In this document: one piece after another, positions 1 to 12,739 of the stretch | Layout of the letters: each line of letters opens with the position of its first letter | How positions within the stretch are numbered: the stretch's first letter is position 1 | Source of the DNA: Brachycybe producta | Taxonomy: Eukaryota; Arthropoda; Diplopoda; Playtdesmida; Andrognathidae | DNA: 64,000 nucleotides | Assembly: GCA_036925085.1 (NCBI GenBank) | Contig: JAUPFP010000007.1 | Span: forward strand, 7,092,228 to 7,156,227 | Direction of reading: 5' to 3' | The notes under the pieces: model-generated | Database searches by the model: none | Told to the model about the DNA's origin: nothing | What the model saw: only the letters and a program-made list of their open reading frames with translations | Made by a program: the position numbers and the translations under genes

Positions 1-1250
1 AAAAAGGCAAACATAATATCTCATATATTGATTGTTCTTTAAGATTTGTCTCAATTAAATAGTAACCCAATTAACCGAAATCTACTATAAAAATCTAAAC
101 TTATCAAAAAGGAAATTCAAATTCGTGATGAAAAAGAAAAATGGTCAGTTAACATTTTTTCTACAGCAAAAGTTTCAAAAAAAAAACATCCTTTCAAGCA
201 AGATTAATTTTTAAAGCAGTAAAATACACTGAAATTCGAATCCTATTCCAAGTGACCAACAAGAAGATTTGAAGGGAAAAAAACCGTGGACTATATAAGG
301 TTGCTTTTATAAGGCAACAACAGCGGATGGAAAAAGGAGGAGGAGGAAAAGTGATGATTGTCCAGCGGAATTGTCCAGCAACAAAACATCAAACAACAGA
401 ATTTACTTCCTCCCGCCCTCCCTCACTCACTCTCTCTCTATCCACCCTCTAAAAACCAAATCTACTATGTCATGGGTGTATTATTACGTGCCGACTAATT
501 CTGAAAGATCAGCCACATACACAAAAAAAGATGGCGAGTTTACGTAAAAAGGAAAAGAGGGATGAGGAGGGATGCTTTTTTTGTAAGTGGGTGGGTGTTA
601 ATAAATAAAATGCACTGTCCACTACTACTACTACTACTTGTATGGAGGGAGGAATAGAGAATAGGAAAGACCTTAATAAGGATAAGAAGAGTTTGGACCA
701 TGTATTAGAGGAGTCTATATATATAAACCACCCACCCAAACCAGCCACCATTCTAAAAAATACTTCAAAGAAGTGTGTATAAAAAAAACTGGACAAACTG
801 GACATATGTAGGTAAAGAAATGAGATGATGATGATGATGATGACGTCCAGTCCAGTGTTACAAAGTCGGTCCTGAACAACAAGGGATAGGATTTCTCATT
901 ACGACAGAAACCAGCTGACAATAGATAGTTGAAGCAAAGACTAAATCATCTATAAGGCCACCAAAAACTATACAATCTACAAATCCCTCCCCCTCCTCCT
1001 CTTCTTCTTTCAACTTCCAATATTGACCACTATATACTTCTACACTATACATGTATAAGTAATACCACAAGAAAGAGAAGAAGATATTAAGAGAGAGGCA
1101 AATGAAAAAATAGCTGTAGGGAGGGAGTGTGTGTGTATGGGGGTGGAACAATACTTTTTGTACTGACTGACCATCAAAGTTTGGAGCTTTTCTAGTTTTT
1201 TTTAAATGAGAAAAAAACACAGAATAGAATGATAGAGAGAGAGAGAAACC
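1..1250. other. AT-rich noncoding stretch with microsatellites
   Basis: No gene is supported here. It holds purine-rich GGA tracts near 330-350, CTC/CTCT tracts near 410-440, a CTA triplet run near 620-635, a GAT run at 824-843 and a short GA run near 1238-1247. Open frames in it are low-complexity. Confidence 0.6.
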
Positions 1251-1500
1251 AACTGGTCATCGCCTGACAAATGAGTTTCAGTTTCTTTCTTCTTATTCAG
1301 TGAATATTAGACGAAAAGAATGGATGGAGAAAAAAAAAGCTTTGGATAACTTCTTTTTTTAAGGTTAGAAAGTGCTTCCCAATGCTTGTCTATTGATTCT
1401 GTACACATTCGTTGGTTGTCATGGTAACGAAAGAGGCAAGTGAAATTGCGATGCCAACAAGAACTACGAGGTTTTCGTATCCAAAAATTAAACAATTCAT
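1251..1500. other. Non-repetitive stretch around an X-box
   Basis: This is less simple in sequence than its surroundings. A good splice-acceptor-like tract (pyrimidines ending TTCAG near 1300) is followed by a short open frame that ends in a T run, but no donor or partner exon is visible. The notable site is the palindrome at 1415-1428. It may be a conserved noncoding element; that is inference. Confidence 0.3.
1415..1428. promoter_or_regulatory. RFX X-box-like palindrome
   Basis: GTTGTCATGGTAAC matches the imperfect-palindrome X-box bound by RFX factors (GTTRCCATGGYAAC type) with both half sites present. RFX factors control ciliary and neuronal genes in animals. Function here is inference from the motif alone. 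Confidence 0.45.
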
Positions 1501-1749
1501 TTCATGAAGAAATTCGTATTCATTTCTGTCTGAATAATTACAATTATATATTTTTTTTGCTTTAATATTTGCATTTTTTTTTAAAAAAAAACTTTCAAAT
1601 TAAGTGATGTAATATCACTTTAATTCTAAATATGAAAAGTGTATCAGTGAGACAAATAACTTTTGAGATGTTAAACTTCAGCATGCATGGCGAGTGAAGC
1701 TAGCTCATACATTTTATATTTTATGCAAATTATTAATGTTCAAAACTTT

Positions 1750-1923
1750 GGCCTTGTTTCCACTGGAGTGAAAATTTGAACGTTTTGAAAATTTCAACTG
1801 GTAACAAAATAGAAGAAATGTGTCCCCCCAATTCACTATCATAGGCAAAAGTCACGTTTGTTCAATTTTTCACCAGTTGACATTTTCAAAAAGTTCAAAT
1901 TTTCACCCAATGGAAACATTGCC
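1750..1923. mobile_element. MITE family X, copy 1
   Basis: The two ends form terminal inverted repeats of about 50 bp. Left begins GCCTTGTTTCCACTGG and continues GAAAATTTGAAC; the right end is its reverse complement with a few substitutions. No coding sequence. The same ends recur at 54126-54497 and, more diverged, at 49401-50308. No clear target duplication was found. Confidence 0.75.
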
Positions 1924-2900
1924 TTACATTATATTTTCTTAACCTGTTATATAAACAAAAAAAAAAAGCTAAGCTAACTTTTCCTGAATGTTTTTTGTTT
2001 GGAAAAAATGAAAACTTTCTTCATTTTCACTGACTACATGTACTGACTTAAAAAAGTTCTTGACTAATTTTACTTTAATAGTCACTTTTGAAGTTTCTTA
2101 AAAAAATTTTGAAGAATACTAAAAGCCATCTCTTATTTAAAACAATTTATTAATTTTGAAATTATATAAAGAAGTGGCTAACGTTTCGATTGCATTCACA
2201 ATCATCCTCAGAGCCAAAAAATGTTTATACATATTTTTTGCAAAGAAATATAATTTATATTTGGTAATAGCAAAATGTATCAGATGTCCAGTTAAAAGTT
2301 ACATATTGAAATTAATAGTTAATATTAATTGAAAATCAGTTCTAAAAATGGAACTGTGAATTACGAAGACGGTAAAACCACTCAAAATAATTTTGAATTA
2401 GAAATAGCCCTCATGTTATGCACGAAATTTAAATGCAAACTTTCAGATCTTCGAGATGAACAATTTTTTTAAAAAAAATTATTTCTTTATAGTCTCAAAA
2501 AATTAATTATTATTAAAAATATTATCAAGAATTTAAAATTCATTTTAAGGAATTTCATTTCAAATTTCACATTTCACATTAAATCCATTTAGCTCAATTT
2601 AAGGATTTTTTTAATTTTAAAAGCGTAACTTTTTTGTTGAAACTTTAAAATATAATCCACATTTTTGAATTAAAAAAATACCCCAATTTTTTTTAATTAA
2701 TTCAATATTACAGTTAATACTTCTCGAATTTAAATTTCATTATATTTTTTTTTTTCATATTTCATTTATTTGTACATTTTAATCATAAAAACACAGTCTC
2801 GAAATTCAAGAAATATTTTATTTAGTTTATTTTTAAAGTTGCCTCAATAATAAAATCAGTGTTTGACCATGTAATAAGAAATACAGTTCAAACGAAGGTG
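1924..2900. other. AT-rich noncoding stretch
   Basis: Very AT-rich with many A and T runs. Apart from the GAAACG hairpin motif at 2174-2214, nothing recognisable was seen. Confidence 0.6.
2174..2214 (-). ncRNA. Hammerhead-like motif of a Penelope-like element (remnant)
   Basis: On the minus strand the order is CTGAGGAT, a short hairpin (GATTG ... CAATC), then GAAACGTT. This resembles the minimal hammerhead ribozyme core (CUGANGA, stem II, GAAAC) that is carried by Penelope-like retroelements. The core deviates from the consensus, no reverse transcriptase lies nearby, and the match is short, so it is at best a dead fragment. Confidence 0.3.
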
Positions 2901-2904
2901 CAAA

Positions 2905-2956
2905 GGTGGTTGTGGGTTTGAAGACCACGGGACACCCATGAGCGCCCACAACCACC
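2905..2956. other. Hairpin with 12-bp perfect arms
   Basis: GGTGGTTGTGGG at 2905-2916 pairs exactly with CCCACAACCACC at 2945-2956 across a 28-nt loop. The stretch is GC-rich for this window. Purpose unknown. Confidence 0.5.
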
Positions 2957-4500
2957 ATACCATCATCATCAACATCATGTGAGTTCATGACACCCAAAAC
3001 GTTTTTAATTCTCTTTGAAAAGTTTTCAAACCCTCAACCTCCCCTCGACCCCCTCTTCTCATGTTCCAATAACAACAGAACCGTATCAACCACCCACCCC
3101 CTACATATACATGTATATATTTTTTATATAAATATCAAAAAAAACTTTTTTCTTATTGTTCAAATCCATAGAACGATAAAAATGTCTTCACATACACAAT
3201 GTTAAATCCAAATTTCGACAAAAGGTATAACACCCATACCTCAAGTCTAGAAAAATTCAAAAGAGAAAAGGGAGGAGGGCTAAATAGGTGAAGAGAGAGA
3301 GAGAAAGATATTGACAAAAAAAGGAGGAGGATGAGACTAGGAGGGTTAAGTGTGGGCAACTATGGGTCCTCTGTCTCTCTCCTCAGTATGAAACGCGTGT
3401 CTTGCACGCGTACAACATTCGTACAAACAACACACCTTTCCTCCTCCCCTCTTAACTAACAATTTCTTTCATTCCATTCTCCTCCTCCTACTTCTATCAT
3501 CATCATCATCATCATCATCAGACCCACCCTAGGAGCTTTTAGAGACTAGAAAAAAAGTCTAATCTTTTTTTTTTAACCTCCTCCTCACCTACCGCTCTCT
3601 CTCTCTCATTCCATGCATCTCAGATTATCCCTACACACAAAGATATATCTCAAACAACATGTTATCTCACATAAAGCAGATGTTTTAGAAAGAAAAAAAA
3701 AGTCAGACTAAAAAATCAGAAAAATGTAAAATTGTATAATATGTAAAGGCGATGTGAACACAGATAAAGTGTGTTCACTTTATTTAAATTTTAGGTGTTT
3801 AAATTGAATAGGTAAACTTAACATTAAGAAAACTGGAATTGTCGAAGTTACTAAATGGGTATCTTCCAAAATAAACTGTATGAAGTGTGAAAAAATGATC
3901 AAATTTCATAATTTTTGAATCAATGTCAAGTAAAATATGAATTTAAAATGAAATTATTACTTTTAGCAGATATTAAAATACTAATTTTAGTTTCAAATAA
4001 ATTTAGAATTTATTTCTTAAAATATACACATGAAATACGTTTACGTTTTTTTAAAATGTAAATTAAATGTTTTTAATGTTATCTATTATGATAATCTCTG
4101 CATTTCCTCAAAATAACCATTTATTACAAGTTATTAGTGATATTGAGATTCTGACTTGGTGCCTAATTTAATGAATCAGCAGTCTGACACCCTGTAAAAT
4201 GAATACAGATATGACCACAGGTGAAGCTCTCATTATCTCACACAAAATGACCTATAGAGGTCGCTACACATGCTTTTTTTTTTCTTTCTAAAGTTCCCTT
4301 TTTTTCCCTCAAAAATGTACCCTCAACACCCAGTTTATAACTTCCGGCCGATCGGTCAGCTATAACAATTCTTTATCCTCTTTTCTTTTGCACCTATTTG
4401 TACATATATTTTGAAAGACTATCCCTCCCCTCTTCAAGGGGTATTTTCTTATTCCAAAGGTGGCCAGGTGTGATAGTCGCCACACTGGTCAGTCTGTCTA
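2957..4500. other. Noncoding stretch with simple repeats
   Basis: Pyrimidine-rich CTC/TCC tracts, an ATC run at 3496-3520 and a compact hairpin at 3393-3411 (ACGCGTG, five bases, CACGCGT). No supportable gene. Confidence 0.5.
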
Positions 4501-4508
4501 GAAGCTTA

Positions 4509-4560
4509 GTTACCATGACAACGATAAGGGCAGCAAGGGGCTTGTGGTTGTCATGGCAAC
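4509..4560. promoter_or_regulatory. Pair of RFX X-box-like palindromes
   Basis: GTTACCATGACAAC at 4509-4522 and GTTGTCATGGCAAC at 4547-4560 lie 24 bp apart, each with both X-box half sites. Two such palindromes this close together is unlikely by chance and suggests a composite element; function is inference. Confidence 0.5.
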
Positions 4561-4803
4561 ATGCAAAAATTGAATAGTAAAACGAGATGAACACCAAGCA
4601 CAAAAGGGGGAAAAGAGGGGGAAGGTCAACACATGAATGCATACATAAATAGTAGAGGTTAAGGGGGTCATAAGGCTATTCTTAGATGTCCGCAAACAAA
4701 TTTGTTAAGACCTATGACATTGATGAATTAAATGTAAAATATAATATCAAATATGAACACCTAACTATTTTAACTCTCGCGTAGTTCTGTTTGATGTTAC
4801 TAC

Positions 4804-5855
4804 TAGGGCTCGGATTTATATGCAATATCAAGCAAATGCTTCTTAATTTGTGGCCCACGTGCCAATTGTGAAGCAGGCACATACTGGCTCAGCTAAAACA
4901 AGGCGGCAAAAGCCGCCTGTGCCAGTCCTTCTAGGCGCCGATGTGCAAAACATTCACTTTTATTCACTTATCACTTTTATACTTTTGAAATTAACAGAAT
5001 AACTTGAAATTATAACAGTTTGGAATGACAGTTGCCAGTATAGCTTATAGTGGCAACGTCTCCACCGTCCAAACTAGAGGCTATTGGTTCAAATCACACT
5101 TTAATATATTAAACTGTTAAAATAAACATAAACATGATTGTTAAAATTACCACAAATGCAGTTTGCAGGCTAGCCTAATGGGTTCTGGATTTTGTGGAAT
5201 CACACTGGTGCTCCATACCTTTCCGCAACTCAATTCTCCTCTGTGGGATATATATGCTGTGGTACATGGTCCTTGTGCAGGTTGTGGTTCCAATCTCTCT
5301 GTAACAAACCTTCAAGAATGTGCGCTACGCTGCTCATTAGAGTTGGTCTAAAGTGTTCGAAATTGGAAGAGGTACGACAGAACCTTTGGTCATAGGCTAC
5401 CAAATTTGTTGCATTAACACCTTGCTCATCATCCCAAACATATTTTTAAGTTCAATTGGTGACTGTTAATCACCTAAGTTTAAGTCCAATCACCATTTCT
5501 ATGTACTCGTTCAGTCGCAAATATTCGTATTAAAAATAGTCAATACTGTCCAGCATGTAAATGAAATAAAAAGGTGAATGAAATATATTTGTGGGAAGGG
5601 GGGGGGGGCAGCCGCTAAAACATGATATTACCGACCTAGGATTTTGTAACCATGCATGCAGTATATGCCTGTTTAGAGGCTCAGTTGTCAACTTGAGTTC
5701 TAGCCTTTATACACTGGTTATAACCAGTGTTCTTGATTGAAAAAAAAACAATTATTGGTTGATCTAGAATCTAAATGAAATTGTTACTCCACAGTTGGTT
5801 CTTGGGCCACAGATTGAGAAACATTTGCTTGATATTGCATACAAATTCGAGCCTA
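4804..5855. mobile_element. Non-autonomous DNA transposon with ~53-bp TIRs
   Basis: The first ~53 bases (TAGGGCTCGGATTTATATGC onward, to GTGGCCCA) are inverted at the right end, which finishes GAGCCTA. The substitutions between the two ends are all transitions plus one indel. The shape (TAGGG ends, possible 8-bp duplication GTTACTAC versus GTTATTAG if the right end is read as TATA) points to a hAT-like element. The interior has no transposase. It contains a tRNA-like segment, a hairpin of GGCGGC/GCCGCC near 4910 and a perfect 20-bp palindrome at 5711-5730. Confidence 0.7.
5041..5096 (+). repeat. tRNA-like (A-box/B-box) segment, SINE-like
   Basis: An A-box-like TAGCTTATAGTGG at 5041-5053 and a B-box-like GGTTCAAATCA at 5086-5096 sit at tRNA spacing, suggesting a tRNA-derived SINE fragment inside the surrounding transposon. 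No complete cloverleaf is evident. Confidence 0.3.
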
Positions 5856-8500
5856 TAGTTATTAGTTATGTATAATATTAACCGAAAACTTGTTTATATT
5901 CTATTTTCTTCCTCCATCATCATCAAAATGAAAGAATATAAAAGATGATTCTATAACAAAAGAAAAATCGACTTAAATGTCACCACCATCACTATACACA
6001 TTGCATAAAAACGGACAGGTCATTCATTAGAAATGACCATGAGAAAAGACAGATGTAAAGAAAAGTCCTTTTTATTTTTTGCTTGAACTCATTCACCACT
6101 ACCACCACCACCAACCGAACAACTTGAACAAATTATTACCTACTTTTCTGAAAAAAACTCACAAAATATGCGTGGAAATTGGTAAGAAAAAGTTTTAAAA
6201 AGAAATAAAAACGAAATACAACTATTTCTTTCTTTATCCTTCTTTCTAACATTTAACACAGCATGGACACAGTATATACTATATAAGAATGGTCATCTTA
6301 AAAGTGCTGTGACCTGTACATGCTGTTTGGTCACTAAAAACGATATGTCAAAATAATCCATTCTCACCTCTTCACCACCCCCCCCCCCCCACAACATCAT
6401 TTCTACCTCAGAGAAAGAGATCAGAAAGATGTGAGAATCTTTATATATGTGTTGTGATGATCACAAAAAAAAAAGATGGAAAGGGGGGCTTTATATATTA
6501 TATTATTATAGGTCCCTCTAAACATCTTCTTGCTTGCTTTTCAGAAGTTATACGATGGAAATGAAATCCGTAAAAATATGACCATATATATACTGTATAT
6601 ATGCTGAAGTGCTTATATATATAAACCAAGTTTTGTAGGGTGGAAAATAAGACATGGGTGGTAAAAGAGGGTATACAGATATATATGCAATGACGTATAC
6701 AACATATTATAATAATATAACAACCGGGTCAAAGTTATGTGGGTGGGTGGACGTCCGACCAAACGTCCGGCAGTTTAAAGATGTTGATGATGATGATGAT
6801 GGAAGAAAGAAAAAAAAAAAAACGCAGAAAACGCTGAAATGTGACTATTGATAAATATAGGATGACTTTTGGATACTATAAAGCAAAAACGAAACATGAA
6901 GAAAACTAAAAGAAAGATATCTTTAGAAGTTATGACTTCTTTCTTATATATATCGAAATGATCACAAAAGAGATATTATTAAGAAAAAAAGGCGCGACAT
7001 AAAATATAGAACACAGGGGCTCCTTTTAATGCACATAAATGGGCCCATGGTGTGCAGAAAAAAAAGAGGGTGGTTTTAGTATAAAGGATCTGAAAATTCC
7101 AAATTATTTCAGTATATTTCATCCTTTTTCTTATAATCTTTTCACAACACTTTTTTTATTCTTCTGTAACGACGTATAAATCTACACAACCATTTTAAAA
7201 GTTTGCAGTTGATACACCTTCAAAATAAAGAGTATTTTACTTGTAGGCCTATTTATGGATCAGTATTTAATATAATTTAATAATAAAAAGATATGTTACT
7301 TTTATTGTCTCAGATTTTTACAAAATTAACTTTCATGCAGTGGGTTAATAAAACGACCCTCGAACTTTGGTTATACTTTAGCCTCTTTTAGGACTTTCAG
7401 ACTCAAAATAAAAAGAAAACTTGAAAGTATTTTTAGAAACTAGAAAAGTAGATCTATATCAATCACTTGTAAAGTTTATTTTCATGTCGAAAGGTTTATT
7501 TTTAAAATAGGCCTACTATTAAGTGATTCTGCAGCTACAATTCTAGTTTCTAACATATACCTACAATTTCTCCTTCATGTTGCTATTTATATATAACGTT
7601 TCGGAAACCAGCTATCCATAAAGCATCTTAAACACTATGGCGAAATTAAGGAATTGTAATTTGAAAATGTTTAACGATCGTTTGTAAAAAAAAAAAAAAA
7701 AAGCTGTCATAAAACAAAAAAATAAATAACAATTTATAGCCTCTTCTAGTTTATATAATATAGACTCTATACACTGATGCACAATTGAAACACCTCTTTT
7801 ATATAGACACTATAATAGATGCAAGGTAGAGATCTTTACCGTTTATCATTCCTAACAATGATATCAGTACCAAAAGCATAACAGAAACATGAGTCACACC
7901 ACAATAAAGAAGAAAATTCCATCAAAAAACAAAACAAAAAAACAGTCGTAACAACTTTTAATAAATGAAAGAATTTCATGATCGCCAAATTTATAATCAG
8001 AAATTTCAATGACCATTTTCAGTATTTCTGATTTTATTTTATGTACATAATATGTTCAAACAACAATAAATATAGGGTTTAGTGTCCAGACGTTTACAAG
8101 CGTTTGTCGCTTTTTTTTTCTCTCTCTCTCTCTCAGACTTTCTGTATATAGTATCCCTAACATATTATAGGAGAGAATACTGGACATAAGCGCGTTGGTC
8201 ATCATCATCGTCATGTATGTCCAATGAAAGACCATAATAAGAGATAGAGAGAAGATTGCCAAGAAGACAATTCTTCATTGTTAATCTATTCTGAAAAGAG
8301 GTGGGGGTGGATATATATATATAAAAGGGGGGGGGAGGCAAAGAAGGGGGAGGGTCACTCTTATAACTGGAAATCTATTAAAAATCCTCTCCTGCTGTTT
8401 TCTGGATGAATAATTCGGTCATAAACGCGTTTATTATAAGAAATGTTATAGTTCGAGAAAAAAAGCAAAAACCTCATGGATCCACCTCAACCCTCTTTAT
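5856..8500. other. AT-rich noncoding stretch
   Basis: Holds C and G runs (near 5600, 6375 and 8325), a GAT run at 6785-6801, AT-alternating tracts and the palindromic P copy at 7421-7554. The palindrome TAGGCCTA occurs at 7244 and 7508. No supportable gene. Confidence 0.55.
7421..7554. repeat. Palindromic repeat family P, copy 1
   Basis: Left arm carries TTAGAAACTAGAA (7433-7445); right arm carries its complement TTCTAGTTTCTAA (7541-7553). Between them lie the other family marks: TTTATTTTCATG near the left arm and TTAAGTGATTCTGCAGCT near the right arm. The whole unit can fold on itself. See the family finding for the other copies. Confidence 0.7.
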
Positions 8501-8845
8501 ATATCATGATGGTCAAGCTTCTTGACCACCATCATCGTCATAATATGTATCTTTACAATTTTATTTATACTAAAGTTTTTTTTTTGTTTTTCAAAATAAA
8601 AAACATACAAAAACACATTGTCTAAGTGGTTTTTTTATTTTTATTATTAGATATTTCATAGAAAAAATAAAATCACACGCAGAGTTTTTTTAAAAAAAAA
8701 ACAACCCCCCTTTTTTTCTTAAAAAAAATTGGCCCATAAATTTAATTCAAAGTCTTCAAGTAGGCCTAATGTTGATAATAACGTTGAAAGGAAAGAAAAA
8801 AAAGATAACTAAAACAAAATGGTCGCCATATCAACTGTCAAATAA

Positions 8846-8853
8846 TGACGTCA
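8846..8853. promoter_or_regulatory. Full CRE palindrome TGACGTCA
   Basis: Perfect 8-bp cAMP-response-element palindrome (CREB/ATF family). A second identical site lies at 9569-9576. Sequence match only; activity not shown. Confidence 0.35.
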
Positions 8854-10077
8854 CAAACGGACAACTGAAGGACCAGAGTCCAACACAGCAGGAGGGTGAC
8901 CATTTGATTAGCCTCCTCCTCCCACCATAACCACCAAAAAATTATAATCTCCCTTCAAGACTTTCTCTTTTCTTTCCATCAATTTAAAAAGCAGAAAAAA
9001 CTTTCTAATGACAAGTAAAACTTTTTTCTTAGAACTTTTTTTTATCTTTCTTATAGAAAATCAAATCAAAACTAGTAATTTAAGATTACACGATAATTTC
9101 TTTAAACACTTTTAAAAAATTGTGCCAACATAAGACAAAATTAAAACCTTACAACCCCCCCCCCCCCCCCCCACACCTCTTTCAACTGAACAACATACAA
9201 ACAACCACAAAAAAATCTGCTCAAAATTTACACCAAAAGCATTTTTCATCTTGTAATATAAAAACCCAAGGGAAACAGAAAGAAAGAAAGAAAGAAAAAC
9301 TTTCATAAGATGAAGTTGAAGTTAAAAAAAATACTTGAATCCAATCAAGAAACCAGTTTTTTGATTAAAAAAAATTTTGACAATTGGAAAAACGGACCCC
9401 TGCAGAGAAAAATCTAACCTCCTCCTCCTGAAAATATAAAAAGTCAATCCAAACTTTTTTTTTCTTCTAATTTGAAACCTTTTATTATAACATTGTCCAT
9501 ATAATGACAAACACACACAAAAAAAGTCTGAAATAATTGCTTCAAATTAAAAATGTAATATACAACAATGACGTCATTAACCTTTTTCATTTCAATTAGA
9601 CCAGAGGCCACAAACAACAGGCTAAAATCAAGTATTAACAAAAAGTCGCAAAAAAGATTTCATGTTTGGCCCTTTTCATTCTTAGAGAGCTGCCTCTTTT
9701 CATAATAATTGTCTATATTCATAATTCAGGTGTGGATGATGGATGAGGTCTTAGATTGAACTCACCCCCCCCCCCCCCCAACCCTTAAGGCTATTATTGT
9801 TACTAAGCCTAACAAGAAAAGCTGAAAACATGAAACGCTGAAAAGTCAAAAAAACACAAAACATTCACATCATATTAAAAAAAAGTCCGAAAAAAACCCG
9901 ACAACCCATTCGTTGACGTTGTAACCCTTTCATGCCTGGTAGTTGGTTGAAATCATTTTAAAAAAACACCAACCACTAAAATGTAATTTTTCTATATTCC
10001 AATGAGGAAAAAAGGAGGAAGGTCGGTACCGCCTTTAATTCCAATAGAATTGAACGGCCAAACGGCTTTAGAAGCTG

Positions 10078-10091
10078 ATTGCCATAGCAAC
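10078..10091. promoter_or_regulatory. X-box-like site
   Basis: ATTGCCATAGCAAC keeps both half sites of an RFX X-box with one altered outer base. Confidence 0.35.
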
Positions 10092-10350
10092 TATTTTCAA
10101 GATCCACCAATGAAAAACCAAAATGTGTTCACATCTGTCACATTTGTTTGCACGCATTCCATCCATTAAAACTCCGCCCACCAATCTCTCCCTCTCAAAA
10201 GGCTACTTTTTTATATATACCAGTGGTATATGTTGAAAAGAATCGATTATCTCTACCAACCCCCCTCCCCCTCTCCCTCTCCCAACTGGACACACATCCA
10301 TGATGGACGTCTATAAACTGGACTTATTATTATTCTACTAAGGGTGCCCT

Positions 10351-11678
10351 TTCATGATGGCAGTACTGTTACGTCATACAAACACAATAAACCCCGCCAC
10401 ACTTCACAAGAAGGAGAGAGAGAAAAAAAAAACACTGAAGGAAGATGTAGAGAGTAGAAAGAAGCAGGACACACGAACAAAAGCGCCACGCTTTGGTGAG
10501 AATCTAAACATAATTCCCATTTTTTTTTTCTTCCTTTCTTTACAATTACAGCATCTAGGAAAAAGGACCTGGGAACCACCGAAATATTTTTTTTGGCAAA
10601 ATTAGAAATCGACATCAAGAGAACACACAACAGGAACCATTCGGATGTGAAACTGAGGTTAGCTTTTTTTTTTTCATTATCTTAAAAAGTACAGCAATTA
10701 TTTGATTTTTCTTATCAAATAAAATCTGAATTTGTCCTAAATTTTTGTAAAGATTTATCTTAAAAAAATATGTTTATTTTTTTTTCTGCTTTTCTGCCTG
10801 TTTTTTTTTTTTCTTCTTCGCAAGTGTCAACATTAATATAATATCTAAAGCTTGCAGCTGTTGTGTTTGTTTTTTTCTGCGTTTTTTTCTTTCTTGGTAG
10901 CGTCGATCTCATAAAAATACCTTCTTAGTTCATTTTTGCAACACCAGACGGCGAATTTGTGTATTTCCACAATTTCTTTAACAAAAAAAAGGGCATGTTT
11001 TAAATATAAATAAATTTCACCAATTTTCTATTTTGGTTTTTCTAATTCAATTTCAGTATTTTTCAAACTTGAACGTTGTCAATGGCCATTATTACAATTT
11101 GGTGTCCGGATAATATGTGCGTTTGCTTGCATCAGTGTTGCTCAAAAGTTGTTTTGACACTTTTGTTTTGACATACACACACACTGTTCCTGTTATTTAA
11201 GGCACAACAATCGTCTGTCTCATAAGAGTGCCGTTTGTGTATATGTCTTTGGTGTGGTCCAAATTGCATGACGTGTTTTATTTTTTCTTCTTCCTGAGAC
11301 TTTTCTCTCAAAATACTCAAAAGAGAGATTACAAGCTGAACTTTTGAAAAAAAAAGTCAAAACAAAAGTGAGCTAAAACTGGCATCTGATGTCAATTTCA
11401 GCTTACATTTATACTTTATCACCAAAACTGAACAAATAAAACGATCTCTTGGGGCTTTATATTGTGATAAAACACAAAAACAGCATCATTTGCATTTTTC
11501 ATCATTACATTTAATGCATTTTTCATAATAAGCATTTGAATAATAAATTACAATGTGTACCATATACTATGAAGAGTATCATTACACATACAGAAATGTT
11601 TTTACCGCAAAAAAGGAGGCGTGTCAACCAGTTCTTGGGCATTTTCCATCATTTATTGCTATATGGCTGTTAAGACAA
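10351..11678. other. AT-rich noncoding stretch
   Basis: Long T and A runs, short purine tracts and no repeat family that I recognise. Short open frames here lack support on either strand. Confidence 0.5.
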
Positions 11679-12125
11679 TTCCACACAATTGGTGCAATTG
11701 TCGTATTTTTCACCAGTGTGTGTTCCCATCTCAAACTAAATACGGGGGTCGTAGGTGGAGACTAGAAATACTTCAAAGTAATTTACTAATGTGCTTGGAC
11801 TCTGGCACGCTAGGCTCTCCTCAGTTCCATCCACAATATATGAAAGAAATTTCTTTCCGCTATAGTAGCCATTTTTTACAGTAAACCTGATGTGGAGGAT
11901 GTTAATTTGTTCGCCGGCACACTCGATACTCTATAATCAATTAGCTAGCCTCCACTTCGTTTGAGATGGGCACACCCGGCACAGCCATTTTCACCTTGAA
12001 CCTTCTGCACAGTGTTCCAAAACATATAGAAGAAGAAAACCCCCTGATGAAGGATTACATTTCAATAGGAATTTTCTATGTTTCAACTCGGTGAAATATG
12101 TGATAACTTCACCAATCGTGTGGAA
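11679..12125. repeat. Nested inverted-repeat element
   Basis: TTCCACACAATTGGTG at 11679-11694 is inverted at 12110-12125 (15 of 16 bases). Inside it GTGTTCCCATCTCAAAC at 11720-11736 is inverted at 11959-11975 (16 of 17). The structure is that of a non-autonomous inverted-repeat transposon, possibly two nested copies. Further weaker inverted matches run on to about 12420. Confidence 0.6.
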
Positions 12126-12491
12126 CCAGCCTTATACAACTGAGAACATTAATTACAGGTTGAAATTTAATTTAAAAATGGCCAAGAAGTAGGCCTACTG
12201 ATAATGTCTGTTAGAAACGGTACAAATGTTTAGACTATATAAATCTAGTACGAAATTTTGTCAAATGAAACATAAGGGTATTCTTTCGATTGGAAGCTGC
12301 TATACTGTAGCTAGCCTCCAAGGTAGGGCTGTGGAGTTGTAAGGTGCGAAAATAGGCGATAACGCTGTACAATCGCCGACATAGAGGCTAAGCAGCTGCT
12401 AATAGAAAGAAATTCTCAAAAGATGAGCTTTTAGAGAGACTTTTTTCTGAAATTGAGTCTACAAAATTAAACTCTTGCAACTTGTACAATC

Positions 12492-12734
12492 AAGTCGCGG
12501 TCACATTGGCAATATTTAAAGCAAGATTCACTACAATGTGTCTTTGGATTAATTTCAAGTGCCAATGTGATAATACCCTTGGGCAACACTTTAAAAGTGG
12601 TTTCTTTCACCACCGTCTTACAGAAAACACTGATCTTCGTATTTTTGCAATAAACTGTGCCAGATTCACAGCAATATTTCACTTCTTTCTTACACGGAAA
12701 CTTGCGAGAAAAATAGCCTGTGTGATCGCCACTT
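12492..12734. repeat. MITE-like inverted repeat
   Basis: The 34 bases at 12492-12525 match the reverse complement of 12701-12734 at 24 positions, ending in AAGT on the outside and GCAAG on the inside of each arm. No coding content. Possibly an old MITE. Confidence 0.5.
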
Positions 12735-12739
12735 TATAG

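Larger units (their letters stand above)
8501..10350. other. Noncoding stretch with regulatory-like palindromes
   Basis: Contains a hairpin at about 8506-8537 (GATGGTCAAG ... CTTGACC-A-CCATC), full CRE palindromes at 8846-8853 and 9569-9576, an 18-base C run at 9155-9172, a GAAA run near 9279-9297 and an X-box-like site at 10078-10091. No supportable gene. Confidence 0.5.
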
